Shown: positions 8,295 to 19,056 of the stretch, in pieces | Layout: each line of letters starts with the position of its first letter | Position numbering within the stretch: the first letter of the stretch is position 1 | Assembly (NCBI GenBank): GCA_938042245.1 | Contig: CALIRO010000016.1 | Coordinates: 1 to 46,003, forward strand | Source of the DNA: an uncultured Thermoguttaceae bacterium | GTDB taxonomy: Bacteria; Planctomycetota; Planctomycetia; Pirellulales; Thermoguttaceae | DNA: 46,003 nt | Reading direction: 5' to 3' | Notes under the pieces: generated by a model | The model's database searches: none | Seen by the model: only the letters and a program-made list of their open reading frames with translations | Told to the model about the DNA's origin: nothing | Made by a program: the position numbers and the translations under genes

Positions 8295-10232
8295 ATGCGG
8301 GAGAGGTGGCGTTCCCTACCAACACAGACAATCTGGGCAGTGGTCTTGGCAGCGGGTTTGGCTGTCGGAGGGCTTGCCTTGGTGGCCGGCTGGAAAATCC
8401 GGCAGACGGCCTATCAACAGACGTTCGAGCAGTTGCTCCGGCAAGCCGATGTGCTCGAACCTGTGTTTCGACCGTATTTGCCCCTCTCTTCCCCCACCAA
8501 ACCTGTCGAAGAAACCCTACTGGACAAAAAAGCGTTCTCTGAGCGAAGTGGATCTAAATCGAAGCCCTCCGAGTGGGGATCATCCTCGGCCAGCAGCTTG
8601 CCCGAAACACAACGGGCCGTCCAGGAGCTTTGCCTTCAGATGGCTCGGGCCTCGCAGACCCGAATTACTCTGATTCTGTCCGATGGCACGGTGCTTGGGG
8701 AATCCGAAGAAAAACCCGATCTGATGGAGCCGCACAGCTCCCGGCCCGAAATCCGCCAGGCTCTCCAGGGGCAACCGGCAACTTCTCTCCGATATAGCCA
8801 TACCTTACGCCAGTGGATGTTCTATGCGGCGATACCCATCCGAGAAGGAGACCGGACGTTGGCCGTCCTACGCCTGGCGCAGCCCAAAGCGGAGGTGGAT
8901 CGGCAACTGCAATCGCTTTGGCTCTGGCTTGCCGGAGTGGGAGGAGTCATGCTCAGCCTGGGGGTGGCAGTTGGACTTTGGCTTCTGCGTCCCTTTTTGA
9001 TTGGGTGGAAAGTCCTCCTGCAAGGGGCCAAACGGTTGGTCCAGGGGGACTGGGCAACCCCAATAGCCCTGGCAGGTCCGGCTGATCTTCGCCAACTGGC
9101 CGATTGTCTGAATCAATTGGCCCAGACCTTGCAAGGCCGCCAGCAGAGCCTATTGGCCCAGGAATCGGAGCTTCAGGCTATCTTGACCAGTATGACCGAG
9201 GGCGTCTTGGCCGTCGATTCTCAACGCCGGGTAGTATCCATCAATCCATCGGCAGCAGAATTGCTCGGTTTAGAGGCAGAACCATCGGCAAGCCGAGCAT
9301 TAGAAGAAATCACCCGGTATCCGGAACTCAACCGCTTGGTCGATCAGGTCCTAACCAGCGGGGAGACGGTCGTGGCACAAATCCGACTGCCCGGGCCACC
9401 GCCCCGAGAGGTACAACTCCAAGGTACCGTCCTGCGGGATGCCGACCAGGAGCCGTTGGGGGCTTTAGTGGTGCTTCGAGATGTAACCCGGCTTCGGCAG
9501 TTGGAGAACCTGCGTCGGGACTTTGTGGCCAATGTTTCTCATGAGTTGAAAACACCGCTGACATCTATTCAGGGGTTTGTCGAAGCCTTGTTAGAAGGCG
9601 CCTTACACGATCCAGACCAGGCGGAACGCTTTTTGAAGATCATCGCCGAGCAGACCCAACGCCTGCAAAACCTGGTGGAAGACCTGCTCAGCTTGTCCCG
9701 CATCGAACAGGAGGCAGAGAGCCAGCAGATTCGGCTGGAATTGGGACCGATTCGAGGGGTGCTGGAGTCGGCCATCGAACTATGTCGCCCCAAAGCAGAG
9801 GAAAAACAGATTCCGCTTCACCTGGATTGTCCAGAGGATTTGCAGGTGCCCAGGAATGCCGCCCTGCTAGAGCAAGCGGTGGTGAATCTGCTAGATAACG
9901 CCATCAAATACAGCTCCGAGGGCCAACCAGTCCTTCTGGAAGCCTTCCAGCAAGGCCAGGAGGTGGTCATCCGAGTGCAGGACCATGGCTGCGGCATCCC
10001 GCCAGAGCACTTGGATCGGATCTTCGAGCGGTTTTATCGGGTGGATAAGGCTCGCAGCCGAAAACTCGGTGGCACCGGCCTGGGACTAGCCATCGTTAAA
10101 CATATTGCCCTGGCTCACAACGGCCGAGTGGCAGTGGAAAGTCAGGTGGGGCAAGGAAGCTCCTTTTACATCTATTTGCCCATTCCAATCCCACAGGATT
10201 CTCTCAGTACCGTGCAAGGAGGTCAAGCATGA
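8295..10232 (+). CDS. PhoR-like membrane sensor histidine kinase
   Basis: This is a 645-residue kinase partner of the regulator just upstream. In order: transmembrane helix at about 11-33, an extracytoplasmic sensor region to about 200, a second helix at about 207-230, a HAMP linker, a PAS domain (LTSMTEGVLAVDSQRRVVSI), a HisKA domain with phospho-acceptor His416 in NVSHELKTPLTSIQGF, and an HATPase domain with N-box NLLDNAIKYS, DHGCGIP and GGTGLGLAIVKH. This is the PhoR/PhoB-like architecture. It overlaps the next gene by 4 bases (ATGA), a sign of translational coupling. The input signal is unknown; the extracytoplasmic region has no motif I recognise. Phosphate sensing would be inference only, since no pst or phoU gene is nearby. 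Confidence 0.95.
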   Translation: MRERWRSLPTQTIWAVVLAAGLAVGGLALVAGWKIRQTAYQQTFEQLLRQADVLEPVFRPYLPLSSPTKPVEETLLDKKAFSERSGSKSKPSEWGSSSASSLPETQRAVQELCLQMARASQTRITLILSDGTVLGESEEKPDLMEPHSSRPEIRQALQGQPATSLRYSHTLRQWMFYAAIPIREGDRTLAVLRLAQPKAEVDRQLQSLWLWLAGVGGVMLSLGVAVGLWLLRPFLIGWKVLLQGAKRLVQGDWATPIALAGPADLRQLADCLNQLAQTLQGRQQSLLAQESELQAILTSMTEGVLAVDSQRRVVSINPSAAELLGLEAEPSASRALEEITRYPELNRLVDQVLTSGETVVAQIRLPGPPPREVQLQGTVLRDADQEPLGALVVLRDVTRLRQLENLRRDFVANVSHELKTPLTSIQGFVEALLEGALHDPDQAERFLKIIAEQTQRLQNLVEDLLSLSRIEQEAESQQIRLELGPIRGVLESAIELCRPKAEEKQIPLHLDCPEDLQVPRNAALLEQAVVNLLDNAIKYSSEGQPVLLEAFQQGQEVVIRVQDHGCGIPPEHLDRIFERFYRVDKARSRKLGGTGLGLAIVKHIALAHNGRVAVESQVGQGSSFYIYLPIPIPQDSLSTVQGGQA

Positions 10233-11323
10233 CGTTGGTCATTAGGAACCGGCTACGGCGCCGGCTATGGAAGTGGGTAGCCCTGGCGGCCCTGCTGCTT
10301 GGTGCGGAAACTGTTTGGGCACAGATAGCCTGGGTCGGCGCCCCCAATGCCTATCTAGACCAAAAAACGGAACCCACTCTGCCAGCATCCAATCAGATAC
10401 CTTCCCAGCCAGACGAAGCAGCATCCGAACCGCTCACCCTGAAACCATCCCCAACGGTCTGGGCGAATGACTCTGGGGATTTACCTCCCGACAACCCATC
10501 CCTCCAGACGGCAGTGAAACAATCTGCGGTTTCTCCTGAGGCCAACCGTGGGCACAACGCAGCAGGCCACGTCGCACGGCAAACCGGAGCGGATCAACCT
10601 ACCGGGTTTCCTGAGGCCCAACCTCCCGCCCCAAAGCCAGCGCCGCCCTCCCAGCCGGAACTTCTCCCTTCGGTTCCCGAAGCTCCCCAACCACCGGAAA
10701 CTACCCAATCGCTCCAAAAGCTCTTCGACGCCTTTTTGGAAAAACCCACCCAGGAAAACTATTTTCAGGTTTTGGATGCCCTTTGCCGACATCCAGCTTA
10801 CAATCCTTATTCTGCCGAATTGGAAGAGGTGGCGCACCTTTTGGAAAACCGTCGGTACGAGGAGGCCAAGGCAAAATTGGACCAAGCCATGCCAAACCTT
10901 CTGTTAAGTCCCCGGGCGCACAATTACTACCGAGTCATTGCTGAAGCAGCCGGCGACGCCCAAGAGGCCCAACGTCGCGACCAAATCGCCCAAAAATGTC
11001 TTCAGGGCATCCTGACAAGCGGCCAAGGCATGGTCGATCCCGCCGCCGGAGAACCTAAACAAGGCCAAGCGCCAATGGCCCCGTTTCATGTGGCTCGGGT
11101 TTCCGACGAATATGATCTGGTCCGCGCTCTGGGCAAACGGGCCAGGGTGCATTCCCAATCGCTTCGCTCCATCAACGGCCGATGGTATGATGTACTACGG
11201 TGTTCCGATGAGACAGGTCAGGTGTTTTATATCTGGTTCGATGTAACCCGGCCGATGTCGGCCCTCAGCCGACAGATTCGGCAATCCCCGCCGCAACCTC
11301 ATGACAAGGAGAATCCGCCATGA
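10229..11323 (+). CDS. Exported protein, DUF4919-like C-terminus
   Basis: This 364-residue protein starts inside the kinase stop codon (ATGA) and ends inside the start of the next gene the same way. Residues 1-32 form a signal sequence (basic RNRLRRRLWK, then a hydrophobic stretch ending VWAQ). A Pro/Gln-rich, probably disordered linker runs to about residue 160. The folded C-terminal part has helical, TPR-like segments (YFQVLDALCRHPAYNPYSAE, RRYEEAKAKLDQAM) and then a beta-rich block with VSDEYDLVRALGKRARVHSQ, then INGRWYDVLRC and YIWFDVTRP. That order reminds me of DUF4919, a family of unknown function; the match is from memory and tentative. Its position suggests it works outside the membrane with the kinase. 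Confidence 0.7.
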   Translation: MTLVIRNRLRRRLWKWVALAALLLGAETVWAQIAWVGAPNAYLDQKTEPTLPASNQIPSQPDEAASEPLTLKPSPTVWANDSGDLPPDNPSLQTAVKQSAVSPEANRGHNAAGHVARQTGADQPTGFPEAQPPAPKPAPPSQPELLPSVPEAPQPPETTQSLQKLFDAFLEKPTQENYFQVLDALCRHPAYNPYSAELEEVAHLLENRRYEEAKAKLDQAMPNLLLSPRAHNYYRVIAEAAGDAQEAQRRDQIAQKCLQGILTSGQGMVDPAAGEPKQGQAPMAPFHVARVSDEYDLVRALGKRARVHSQSLRSINGRWYDVLRCSDETGQVFYIWFDVTRPMSALSRQIRQSPPQPHDKENPP

Positions 11324-12708
11324 AACAATCCGGCCTGATCGTCCTATTGGGTCTAGGGGTCTTGCTGGCTGTGGGATATTGGGTATGGTGGCCCGTAGGG
11401 AAGACTGGCTTGGCCAATTCCCTGAATGCAGAGTCGCCCAATCCACCGGCCCCTTCCGAACCGGTCAAACCGGCGCCGCCGGAACAGCCCGTCTTGCCCG
11501 GCGCCATGCTGGTCATCGAGGCGGCCCGATACCCTAGCCTCCAAGCCGCCTTCGATGCCTTGCCAGAACAAGGCGGTCTGGTCCGACTGCCCCCAGGACG
11601 ATTCCCCATCTACACCCCCTTAACCCTGAGCCGAAGTAATGTCCGCATCGAAGGCGCTGGACCTGCCACCTGCATCATCAACCTCAACCAAGAGGGAAAA
11701 CCGGCTCTGATCATTCGGCCTGCCGATTTGGACAAAAATCCTAAAGCACGCCTCTGGCGGGTCCAACTGGCCAACCTACGCATCTGCGGCGATCCAGAGG
11801 CCAAAGATGCCGCCACCACCAAACCCGCTAGCGGCGACGGCCTACTAGCCGAGCGGGTCCAGGAACTCACACTTCATAATCTTTGGATCGACCATTGCGG
11901 CGGCCACGGCGCACGACTTATCCACTGCGAAGAAAATCCCGCCATCCGCCAATGTAGCTTCACCTACAACATGCAGGCCGGCCTCCAACTGGAAGGTTGC
12001 CACGACATCCTCGTCAGCGCCTGCCAATTTGAAGAAAATCAGGACGCCCTTCGCTGCCTAGACGGCTTCAACCTCACCATGACCGGCAATAACATCGATG
12101 ACCATCGGGCCAACGGCATCGTCATCGAAAACACCTATGGCTCGGTAGTCTCTGGCAATATGATCGAAGAATGCAACGGCACGGCCATCATCCTGGACCG
12201 GGATTGCTACGGCATTACCCTTAGTGCCAATGTCATTGCCCATAACACCGGCGGCGGCGTGGAAATGCGGGACGCCTGGGGATGCGCCATCTCGGCCAAT
12301 ACCTTTGTACTCAACGCCGCCTTTGGCGTCTTGGTAGGCCCGCAAAGCGGACGCCTCACGATCGCCGGTAACGCCTTTACAGATAGCTTTGTCGGCCAGG
12401 GCATCCGCCGACTGCCCACTGACAACGCCGCCGGCGGCATCTTGCTGCGCGGAACCAGGGATGTGCTGGTTTCCGGCAATAGTTTCAGCGGACTAACAGA
12501 ACAGGCCATCCATGCCGATGCGGAATGCCGGCGCATTTTTGTGGTGGGCAATCTAACGGTCGATTGCCTTCAAAAGACCCAGGGCCAAGGGGAACCTTTT
12601 CAACTAGGACCGGCTGAGAACCATCGGCAAGAGGGCAATATGCTGATACCACGAGAAGCCCTGGAGCAAGACAAACCGCCGGAGCAAAAGCCGAAGGAAA
12701 AACAATGA
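11320..12708 (+). CDS. Membrane-anchored right-handed parallel beta-helix protein
   Basis: This 462-residue protein has one N-terminal membrane helix (LIVLLGLGVLLAVGYWVWW), probably an uncleaved anchor, then a Pro-rich linker and a right-handed parallel beta-helix. The entry segment YPSLQAAFDALPEQGGLVRL and the phrase VRLPPGRFPIYTPL are typical of pectate-lyase-like folds. Many rungs of about 22-24 residues follow, rich in N-x-I and G-N (LTMTGNNIDDHRANGIVIEN, VVSGNMIEECNGTAI, CAISANTFVLNAAFGVLV). Related NosD/CASH proteins bind or cleave sugars; no catalytic set is evident. The tail is charged and low-complexity (KPPEQKPKEKQ). It is the last of three coupled genes, and its coding strand is clearly C-rich. 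Confidence 0.88.
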   Translation: MKQSGLIVLLGLGVLLAVGYWVWWPVGKTGLANSLNAESPNPPAPSEPVKPAPPEQPVLPGAMLVIEAARYPSLQAAFDALPEQGGLVRLPPGRFPIYTPLTLSRSNVRIEGAGPATCIINLNQEGKPALIIRPADLDKNPKARLWRVQLANLRICGDPEAKDAATTKPASGDGLLAERVQELTLHNLWIDHCGGHGARLIHCEENPAIRQCSFTYNMQAGLQLEGCHDILVSACQFEENQDALRCLDGFNLTMTGNNIDDHRANGIVIENTYGSVVSGNMIEECNGTAIILDRDCYGITLSANVIAHNTGGGVEMRDAWGCAISANTFVLNAAFGVLVGPQSGRLTIAGNAFTDSFVGQGIRRLPTDNAAGGILLRGTRDVLVSGNSFSGLTEQAIHADAECRRIFVVGNLTVDCLQKTQGQGEPFQLGPAENHRQEGNMLIPREALEQDKPPEQKPKEKQ

Positions 12709-12783
12709 CAGGTGAAGCGTTCAAATGGTGATCAAAAAACCAGTATCATTTAACCGACGGCCTTCCCAAAGGAGTTCCCTTTC

Positions 12784-13221
12784 ATGGGGGCGGAAATGGT
12801 GTTCGTAGTGGTGTGGGTCGGGTCGGCAGCAGGGGCGTTTCCGCCCTCGGCAGCCTACCCAGACCAGCCAACCCAAATGGTCGTTCCCCCCGGTGCCTCC
12901 GTTTTGGCCCAACGGTTTGGTCCCCGCCAGGCCGGTTGGGGTGCCGGGTTTGGACCAGGACCGTTCGCCGCGGTGGCGGGGCCCCCGATGTGGGGAGTCG
13001 GTTTCGGACTTGGTGGCGGCGGCTCGGCGCAGGATGATGCCGGACCCGTTCTAGTCGATCTCATTCAAAAGACCATTGCCCCAGGCCATTGGGCGCCCCA
13101 AGGCGGTCCAGGTACTATCTACTATTGGCGCCCTGGCCGGGCGCTGATCATCCGGGCCAGCCAAGAGGCCCATGAACAGATCGGCGACCTGTTGCGCCAA
13201 CTCGAACGCGCCGGCCGCTAA
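12784..13221 (+). CDS. Small exported protein with secretin-type motif
   Basis: This 145-residue protein has a short hydrophobic N-terminus (MGAEMVFVVVWVGSAAGAF), a Gly/Pro-rich centre and a conserved-looking C-terminal segment: LVDLIQKTIAPGHWAPQGGP, then GTIYYWRPGRALIIRASQEA, then HEQIGDLLRQLERA. This block resembles the short sequences preceding secretin modules in planctomycete proteins, where a predicted beta strand meets an LLxxL helix; this is recalled, not searched. AAGGAG lies about 10 bases before ATG 12784. It follows the beta-helix gene by 75 bases on the same strand and could be the fifth gene of that operon. Function unknown. Confidence 0.7.
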   Translation: MGAEMVFVVVWVGSAAGAFPPSAAYPDQPTQMVVPPGASVLAQRFGPRQAGWGAGFGPGPFAAVAGPPMWGVGFGLGGGGSAQDDAGPVLVDLIQKTIAPGHWAPQGGPGTIYYWRPGRALIIRASQEAHEQIGDLLRQLERAGR

Positions 13222-15170
<1,949 letters not shown>

Positions 15171-15820
15171 GTGAGACCAATATCCGTACCATTGCCGCCA
15201 AATGGCGCAACCTTCTCATTCCCACGAAAATAGGAATCCCATTTAGCAATTCTGGTGCCCCGCTTGGGACGAGAAGAAGCCGGATTTCCGCTTTCGCGAA
15301 GATGACAAGCAGCAGATAAGAACAGCACTCCGGCCCGCATTCCCCATTAGCCTCTCCCTCCCCCGCCTGCGGAGAGGGGTTTTTTCTGGACTCCCCCTCA
15401 CCCTAACCCTCTCCCCTGGCGGGAGAGGGTCAGGGGGAATTTTGGCGCACAGGACCTCGCTGTCCGTGTAGTTGCGGGCGGGACGTCCGCGCTCCAGGTG
15501 CCCCCTAAGGGGGCATCCCTTCCGAGGGCCAAACTCTCATCCCCGCGAAAGTAGGGATCCAGTAACAACACAGTAGCAGCAATCTCCCGCCTTCCCGACC
15601 AGCCCAAAACGCTGAGGCGAAACCTGGGATCCAGAAACCCCATAGTAGCAGCCACCAGTGGGGGATCGGGATGGGAGCATTGGTATCTGCGAGGCGAAAC
15701 CCGAGATCCGGAAACCACACAGTAGCAGGCCTTAAGCAACCTGGATTCCCGCTTCTGCGGGAATGACAAGCAGATCCCCCTCGCCCAAGCCTTAGCCGAA
15801 CCGGAGATTTCCCTCTTGCC

Positions 15821-15919
15821 AATCAAAAACTCTCCGGCCATTATAATTAGGTAGGATTCGGCTCAAGATCGCCTACTCCAGCGGATTGGGAGAATCAAAA
15901 ACTCTCCGGACATTATAAT
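15821..15919 (+). repeat. 27-bp direct repeat, spacing 72
   Basis: Positions 15821-15847 and 15893-15919 share AATCAAAAACTCTCCGG followed by (C/A)CATTATAAT with a single mismatch. Each copy ends in TATAAT, but no -35 hexamer sits at a usable distance, so a promoter role is doubtful. The second copy abuts inverted repeat copy 2. Confidence 0.85.
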
Positions 15920-16061
15920 GGGAAGCTCTGCAAAATGTTGAACAACACATGAACTTTATGAACATTTGATCTCTTCCTTTGCCTATCGGTTCCCATTGCT
16001 GGGCACTATATATTGAGTCTAACGTTGGCAGTGCCACTATATGTTGGGGGCTATTAGACGG
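15920..16061 (+). repeat. Inverted repeat, copy 2 (upstream of tRNA-Ser)
   Basis: Matches the reverse complement of 1-140 at about 90% by hand alignment, with the longest identical blocks around CATGAACTTTATGAACATTT and TATATTGAGTCTAA. It ends about 150 bases before tRNA-Ser(GGA). With copy 1 it brackets a segment of about 15.8 kb. No ORF and no terminal inverted repeats are evident. Confidence 0.85.
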
Positions 16062-16091
16062 AGGTCCCGAAATAGTGTAAAAATATATTCT

Positions 16092-16121
16092 TTGAATTAA
16101 TCAGAGGTTCCAATTTATAAT
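16092..16121 (+). promoter_or_regulatory. Candidate sigma-70 type promoter of tRNA-Ser(GGA)
   Basis: TTGAAT (16092-16097), an 18-base spacer, and TATAAT (16116-16121). Transcription would start near 16128, about 84 bases before the mature tRNA. It lies in an AT-rich pocket just after inverted repeat copy 2. Confidence 0.6.
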
Positions 16122-16136
16122 TCGGAAGGAGAAGAG

Positions 16137-16163
16137 ATGTTGGTTCGGTTCCTAGGAGGGTAG
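16137..16163 (+). other. Possible 8-codon leader ORF (MLVRFLGG)
   Basis: A good ribosome site, GGAAGGAG (16124-16131), stands 5 bases before ATG 16137, and the frame closes after eight codons at TAG 16161-16163. It lies inside the predicted primary transcript of tRNA-Ser(GGA). It is too short to judge by composition, and chance is a real possibility. Confidence 0.25.
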
Positions 16164-16211
16164 AAGCAATCCACCGATTAGGGGGGCCGTCGATCTAAAA
16201 AGAGATTTTTC

Positions 16212-16297
16212 GGAGGGTACGCGAATGGTTAGCAGCCACACTGGAAATGTGGTGCCCCGGTTTTTCGGGGTTGCGGGTTCGAATCCCGTGCCCTCCG
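16212..16297 (+). tRNA. tRNA-Ser (anticodon GGA)
   Basis: Acceptor strands GGAGGGT and GCCCTCC pair (the last pair is U-G), with discriminator G. The anticodon stem CCACA/TGTGG encloses CTGGAAA, giving GGA, which reads UCC/UCU. A long variable arm with CCCCGG...TCGGGG confirms class II, and the T arm contains GGTTCGAATCC. CCA is not encoded. Confidence 0.97.
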
Positions 16298-16637
16298 CTT
16301 GTTCGGATGGGGGGTGAATAGCCCCCTCTTTGTTGCGAAAAGATGCGGTTGGGTTTTGTATGCCCCAATGAAGAGGGCCTTATCCCCTACCAATAAGGGG
16401 GCAAAGCGAAAAATCCAACCTCGATGAGGTTGGATTTTTTATTTTCCGACCCAAGGGTAAGTTTCGGGAAAAGTTTTTCAATACCTAGCCGTCGGTTTTG
16501 CGATGAGCTGCCGGGGGGTGGGGGGAGTTAGAGTCCCATTTGGCATCCATTCTGAAAGGAATCCTGATAATCCAGGAAATCCTGGAAATTTAGGGGATTG
16601 GAGAGGGAGGCAATTTTCTTATTTTTGAATAGGCTAA
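16298..16637. other. Spacer after tRNA-Ser(GGA), nothing beyond terminator
   Basis: Apart from the terminator at 16411-16443 this spacer holds G-run-rich DNA without ORFs or recognised repeats. It ends 0 bases from the ruvB stop codon region, which is transcribed toward it. Confidence 0.5.
16411..16443 (+). terminator. Rho-independent terminator
   Basis: A perfect 12-bp stem, AAATCCAACCTC (16411-16422) and GAGGTTGGATTT (16426-16437), closes a GAT loop and is followed by TTTATTTT. It is placed to end the tRNA-Ser(GGA) transcript. Because the left flank is GAAAAA, it could also stop transcripts coming from ruvB on the other strand. Confidence 0.85.
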
Positions 16638-17657
16638 TTAAAAGAGCAACCCTGAAGCCTGGTTGGGCAGAGGCAGGCCGAGGTGTCGAAACCCGGCTTC
16701 GGTGAGGCGTCGGCCCCGGGGGGTCCGGACCAACAATTCCGAACGGAGCAAGAAAGGTTCTACCTCGTCGATCAGGGTATCCGGGGGGAGATTCATGGTA
16801 TGGGCCACTGCCTCTACGCCTACCGGACCGCCGCCAAAGACCCGGGCAATCGTCTCTAGATATTTGCGATCCAGGGGGTCCAGGCCGAGAGAGTCAATCC
16901 CCTGCATTTGGAGGGCATCTTGTGCCACCGAAAGGGTAACCCGGCCATTGGCTTTGGTAGTAGCATAGTCCCGGACCCATCGGAGTCGGTTATTCGCTAC
17001 TCGGGGGGTTCCGCGACTTCGGCTGGCGATTTCCAAGGCAGCCGGTTCCTCCACGATGACCCGAAGTTTGAGGGCATTTCGGCGGATGATCTCGGCCAAT
17101 TCTTCTACCGAATAGAAGTCGAGATGTTCACGCATTTGAAACCGCTCGCGCAGGGGGGCTGAAAGCAAGCCGGTGCGGGTGGTGGCCCCGATCAACGTGA
17201 ATGGCCTAAGCGGCATATTAATGGTTCGGGCGTTGACCCCTTCGCCCAGGGTTAGATCGATCCGGAAATCCTCCATGGCCGGATAAAGAAACTCCTCGAC
17301 CGATGTGTGCATCCGGTGGATTTCGTCGATAAATAGGACGGAGCGTTCTGTGGCATTGGTCAGGTAGGGGATGATGTCTTTGGGGGCTTTGAGGGTAGCG
17401 CCGTTGGCGATCTGCACCGGGACGCCCAATTCGCGGGGGATGCAGAGGGCGAAGGTGGTTTTCCCCAATCCTGGGGGGCCGTCAAAAAGGATATGCCCCA
17501 ATGGCTCCCCCCTTTTGAGGGCCGCTTCAATAGCAATTTTGATCCGGGCATACACCTCCCGTTGGCCTACCATCTCCGAAAGCCATTGGGGGCGCAAATC
17601 CCGGTCTTCATCCTGTCCTAGTGGGTTTGCCCCCTGGACCACCGGTTGCCGTGCCAT
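16638..17657 (-). CDS. ruvB: Holliday junction branch migration helicase RuvB
   Basis: This 339-residue AAA+ motor drives RuvAB-mediated branch migration at Holliday junctions. All marks are present: an N-terminal RPQWLSEMVGQREV segment, Walker A GPPGLGKTT, Walker B LFIDEIHRM, sensor 1 in LIGATTRTG, the arginine finger region LLSAPLRERF, RGTPRVANNRLRWVRDYA, and the C-terminal winged-helix block PFLLRSELLVRTPRGR. Length is normal for the family. Minor departures from the consensus are M for L in DEIHR(L) and NNRL for N(R/L)LL. No ruvA or ruvC is adjacent, so the gene stands alone. ATG 17657 fits the family start, after AGGGAAGGGAG. Confidence 0.97.
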   Translation of the reverse strand: MARQPVVQGANPLGQDEDRDLRPQWLSEMVGQREVYARIKIAIEAALKRGEPLGHILFDGPPGLGKTTFALCIPRELGVPVQIANGATLKAPKDIIPYLTNATERSVLFIDEIHRMHTSVEEFLYPAMEDFRIDLTLGEGVNARTINMPLRPFTLIGATTRTGLLSAPLRERFQMREHLDFYSVEELAEIIRRNALKLRVIVEEPAALEIASRSRGTPRVANNRLRWVRDYATTKANGRVTLSVAQDALQMQGIDSLGLDPLDRKYLETIARVFGGGPVGVEAVAHTMNLPPDTLIDEVEPFLLRSELLVRTPRGRRLTEAGFRHLGLPLPNQASGLLF

Positions 17658-17951
17658 CAGACTCCCTTCCCTCGCAAAAGCAGTTTCCTTTAAAATTTGC
17701 CATCTATTGTGAATATACCAGTAAATCCGTCCCTTCCCAAGGGCGCTGGGAAAGCCTTTGGGAAAGACCTATAGCCATCCTGACGGGGGATAGGATATCC
17801 CCCCTTAAAACCTCCATAGGCCGATGTGCTAATTTTTCTTAAGGACAAAGCAGTTCGGATTGGCCCAGCGGATCGGGAAAGGACCGGCCTTTGGAAACAG
17901 CAGCGGTTGGCTTTGCCTGGGATAGGCTAATGGGTCCGGGGGGACAGGACG

Positions 17952-18788
17952 ATGAAAACGCTCTGTAGCTTGCAGCGATCAGGGGTAAACAGTCCGGTTG
18001 TTTTGGAAACGATACCGACGATGGTTTCGCATGAACGGATTTCTACTCGTTGGCTTCAACGGCAGCTTCAATCTGCGGAAGAAGCCTTTACGATTTCGTT
18101 TCGCAAGCAGTATCCGGTAGTTTGGTGGCTGACGCTGCTGGGGCCGTTTGTCTTTTCGGCTCTGATTGTGGTGGGGGTGGGATTGTTGGCTGGTTGGCCA
18201 TGGGCGGGTCGGCTCATGGGGACCGCCGCAGCCACCTTCTTGTTCTTCGGTCGATTTGTGATCCTGGGCGGCGAGGCCCGCAGTCCGGAGATGGGCTTTT
18301 TTACCCCAGGCCAATTGGCTTTGCTGGTTACTTATATGGATGTGATGACCGCGAGTTTGCTCGTTTGCCATAGTGGTTTTTTGTTCCGAATCCCCTTCTT
18401 GGGGCCTCGAATGCTGGCCTTGGTAGAAGATGGACAGTATATTCTTCGGTCGAATCCCTGGATGAAGCGGCTGACCTTTGTAGGGCTGGTGGCGTTTGTG
18501 ATGTTTCCGTTGGCTGCCACGGGTAGTGTGGGCGGTTCGATCTTCGGCCGATTGCTGGGCATGAGCAGAACCAATGTCTTTATTGGCGTCTGCCTGGGAA
18601 GCATCCTGGGCAATGGCCTTATGTATCTGGGGGCCAATGTCATTAACCGGTATCTGGATCGGAATAACCCCTGGCTTACCATCGGCGGCGTCGCCATCGT
18701 GGCCTTGCTGATCTTCTGGCTCAATTATCGCTATCAACGGATGAAACGCCAGGCTCTGGAAGCCCTCAAGGAGGCCGATAGCCCTTAA
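17952..18788 (+). CDS. Multi-pass membrane protein, small multidrug export-like
   Basis: This is a 278-residue inner-membrane protein. After a soluble N-terminus of about 55 residues come hydrophobic segments near WWLTLLGPFVFSALIVVG, MGTAAATFLFFGRFVI, LALLVTYMDVMTASLLV, FVGLVAFVMFPLAATGSVGG, CLGSILGNGLMYLG and IGGVAIVALLIFWL. The glycine-rich GSVGGSIFGRLLGMSR with CLGSILGN recalls the putative small multidrug export protein family (PF06695-like); that is recognition from memory, and transport is unproven. ATG 17952 has only a weak ribosome site (GGGGGACAGG); ATG 18021 (MVSHERISTRW) is an alternative. Likely monocistronic. Confidence 0.7.
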   Translation: MKTLCSLQRSGVNSPVVLETIPTMVSHERISTRWLQRQLQSAEEAFTISFRKQYPVVWWLTLLGPFVFSALIVVGVGLLAGWPWAGRLMGTAAATFLFFGRFVILGGEARSPEMGFFTPGQLALLVTYMDVMTASLLVCHSGFLFRIPFLGPRMLALVEDGQYILRSNPWMKRLTFVGLVAFVMFPLAATGSVGGSIFGRLLGMSRTNVFIGVCLGSILGNGLMYLGANVINRYLDRNNPWLTIGGVAIVALLIFWLNYRYQRMKRQALEALKEADSP

Positions 18789-19056
18789 AGGCCGTGGGGA
18801 GATGGCAGCTTGCTGATCGCTTATCGCTGATGGCTGAATATGGACTATGCTCCCCTGCGGGATGGTCTGCTTTATCGGTTCCTACCAAAGCAAGGTGCAA
18901 ATCTCTCTTTTTGGGCACCCTCCTTTTGTTGGGGAGGGAGCCTGTTGGCCGGCAAGCGAATCCTTTATAATCATGGCCGATTCTTTTTTTGAATCAATCG
19001 ATTCCGAGAATGAGCGTCGGATCATGCGCCTCAGATTTTGGGGAAGGAGTGGGTCT
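18789..19056. other. Spacer upstream of the symporter gene
   Basis: The symporter reading frame stays open back to 18847, but the 70 extra codons lack a ribosome site and are unlike any transporter, so I leave them untranslated. No repeat or clear promoter was seen. Confidence 0.5.

Larger units (their letters stand above)
15171..16091. repeat. REP-like repeat island 2 and flanking spacer
   Basis: The block 15205-15780 carries the same extragenic modules as island 1, including CTCTCCCC...GGGAGAGGG (15408-15429) and ATTCCCGC...GCGGGAAT palindromes (15743-15766). A related unit, roughly GGCGAAACC-GATCC-GAAACC-CAGTAGCAG, recurs three times at about 15544-15580, 15614-15653 and 15691-15730, a spacing near 72-77 bases. 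Next come a 27-base direct repeat and inverted repeat copy 2, listed separately. The ORFs here are repeat-derived. Confidence 0.75.

Noticed and set aside
15398..15841. Minus-strand ORF of 147 codons in repeat island 2
   Set aside because: The translation (SFPQKRES, DPYFRGDES) is the usual artefact of REP-like repeats.
15821..15919. Two TATAAT boxes as promoters
   Set aside because: They are part of a direct repeat, and no -35 hexamer lies 16-18 bases upstream of either box.
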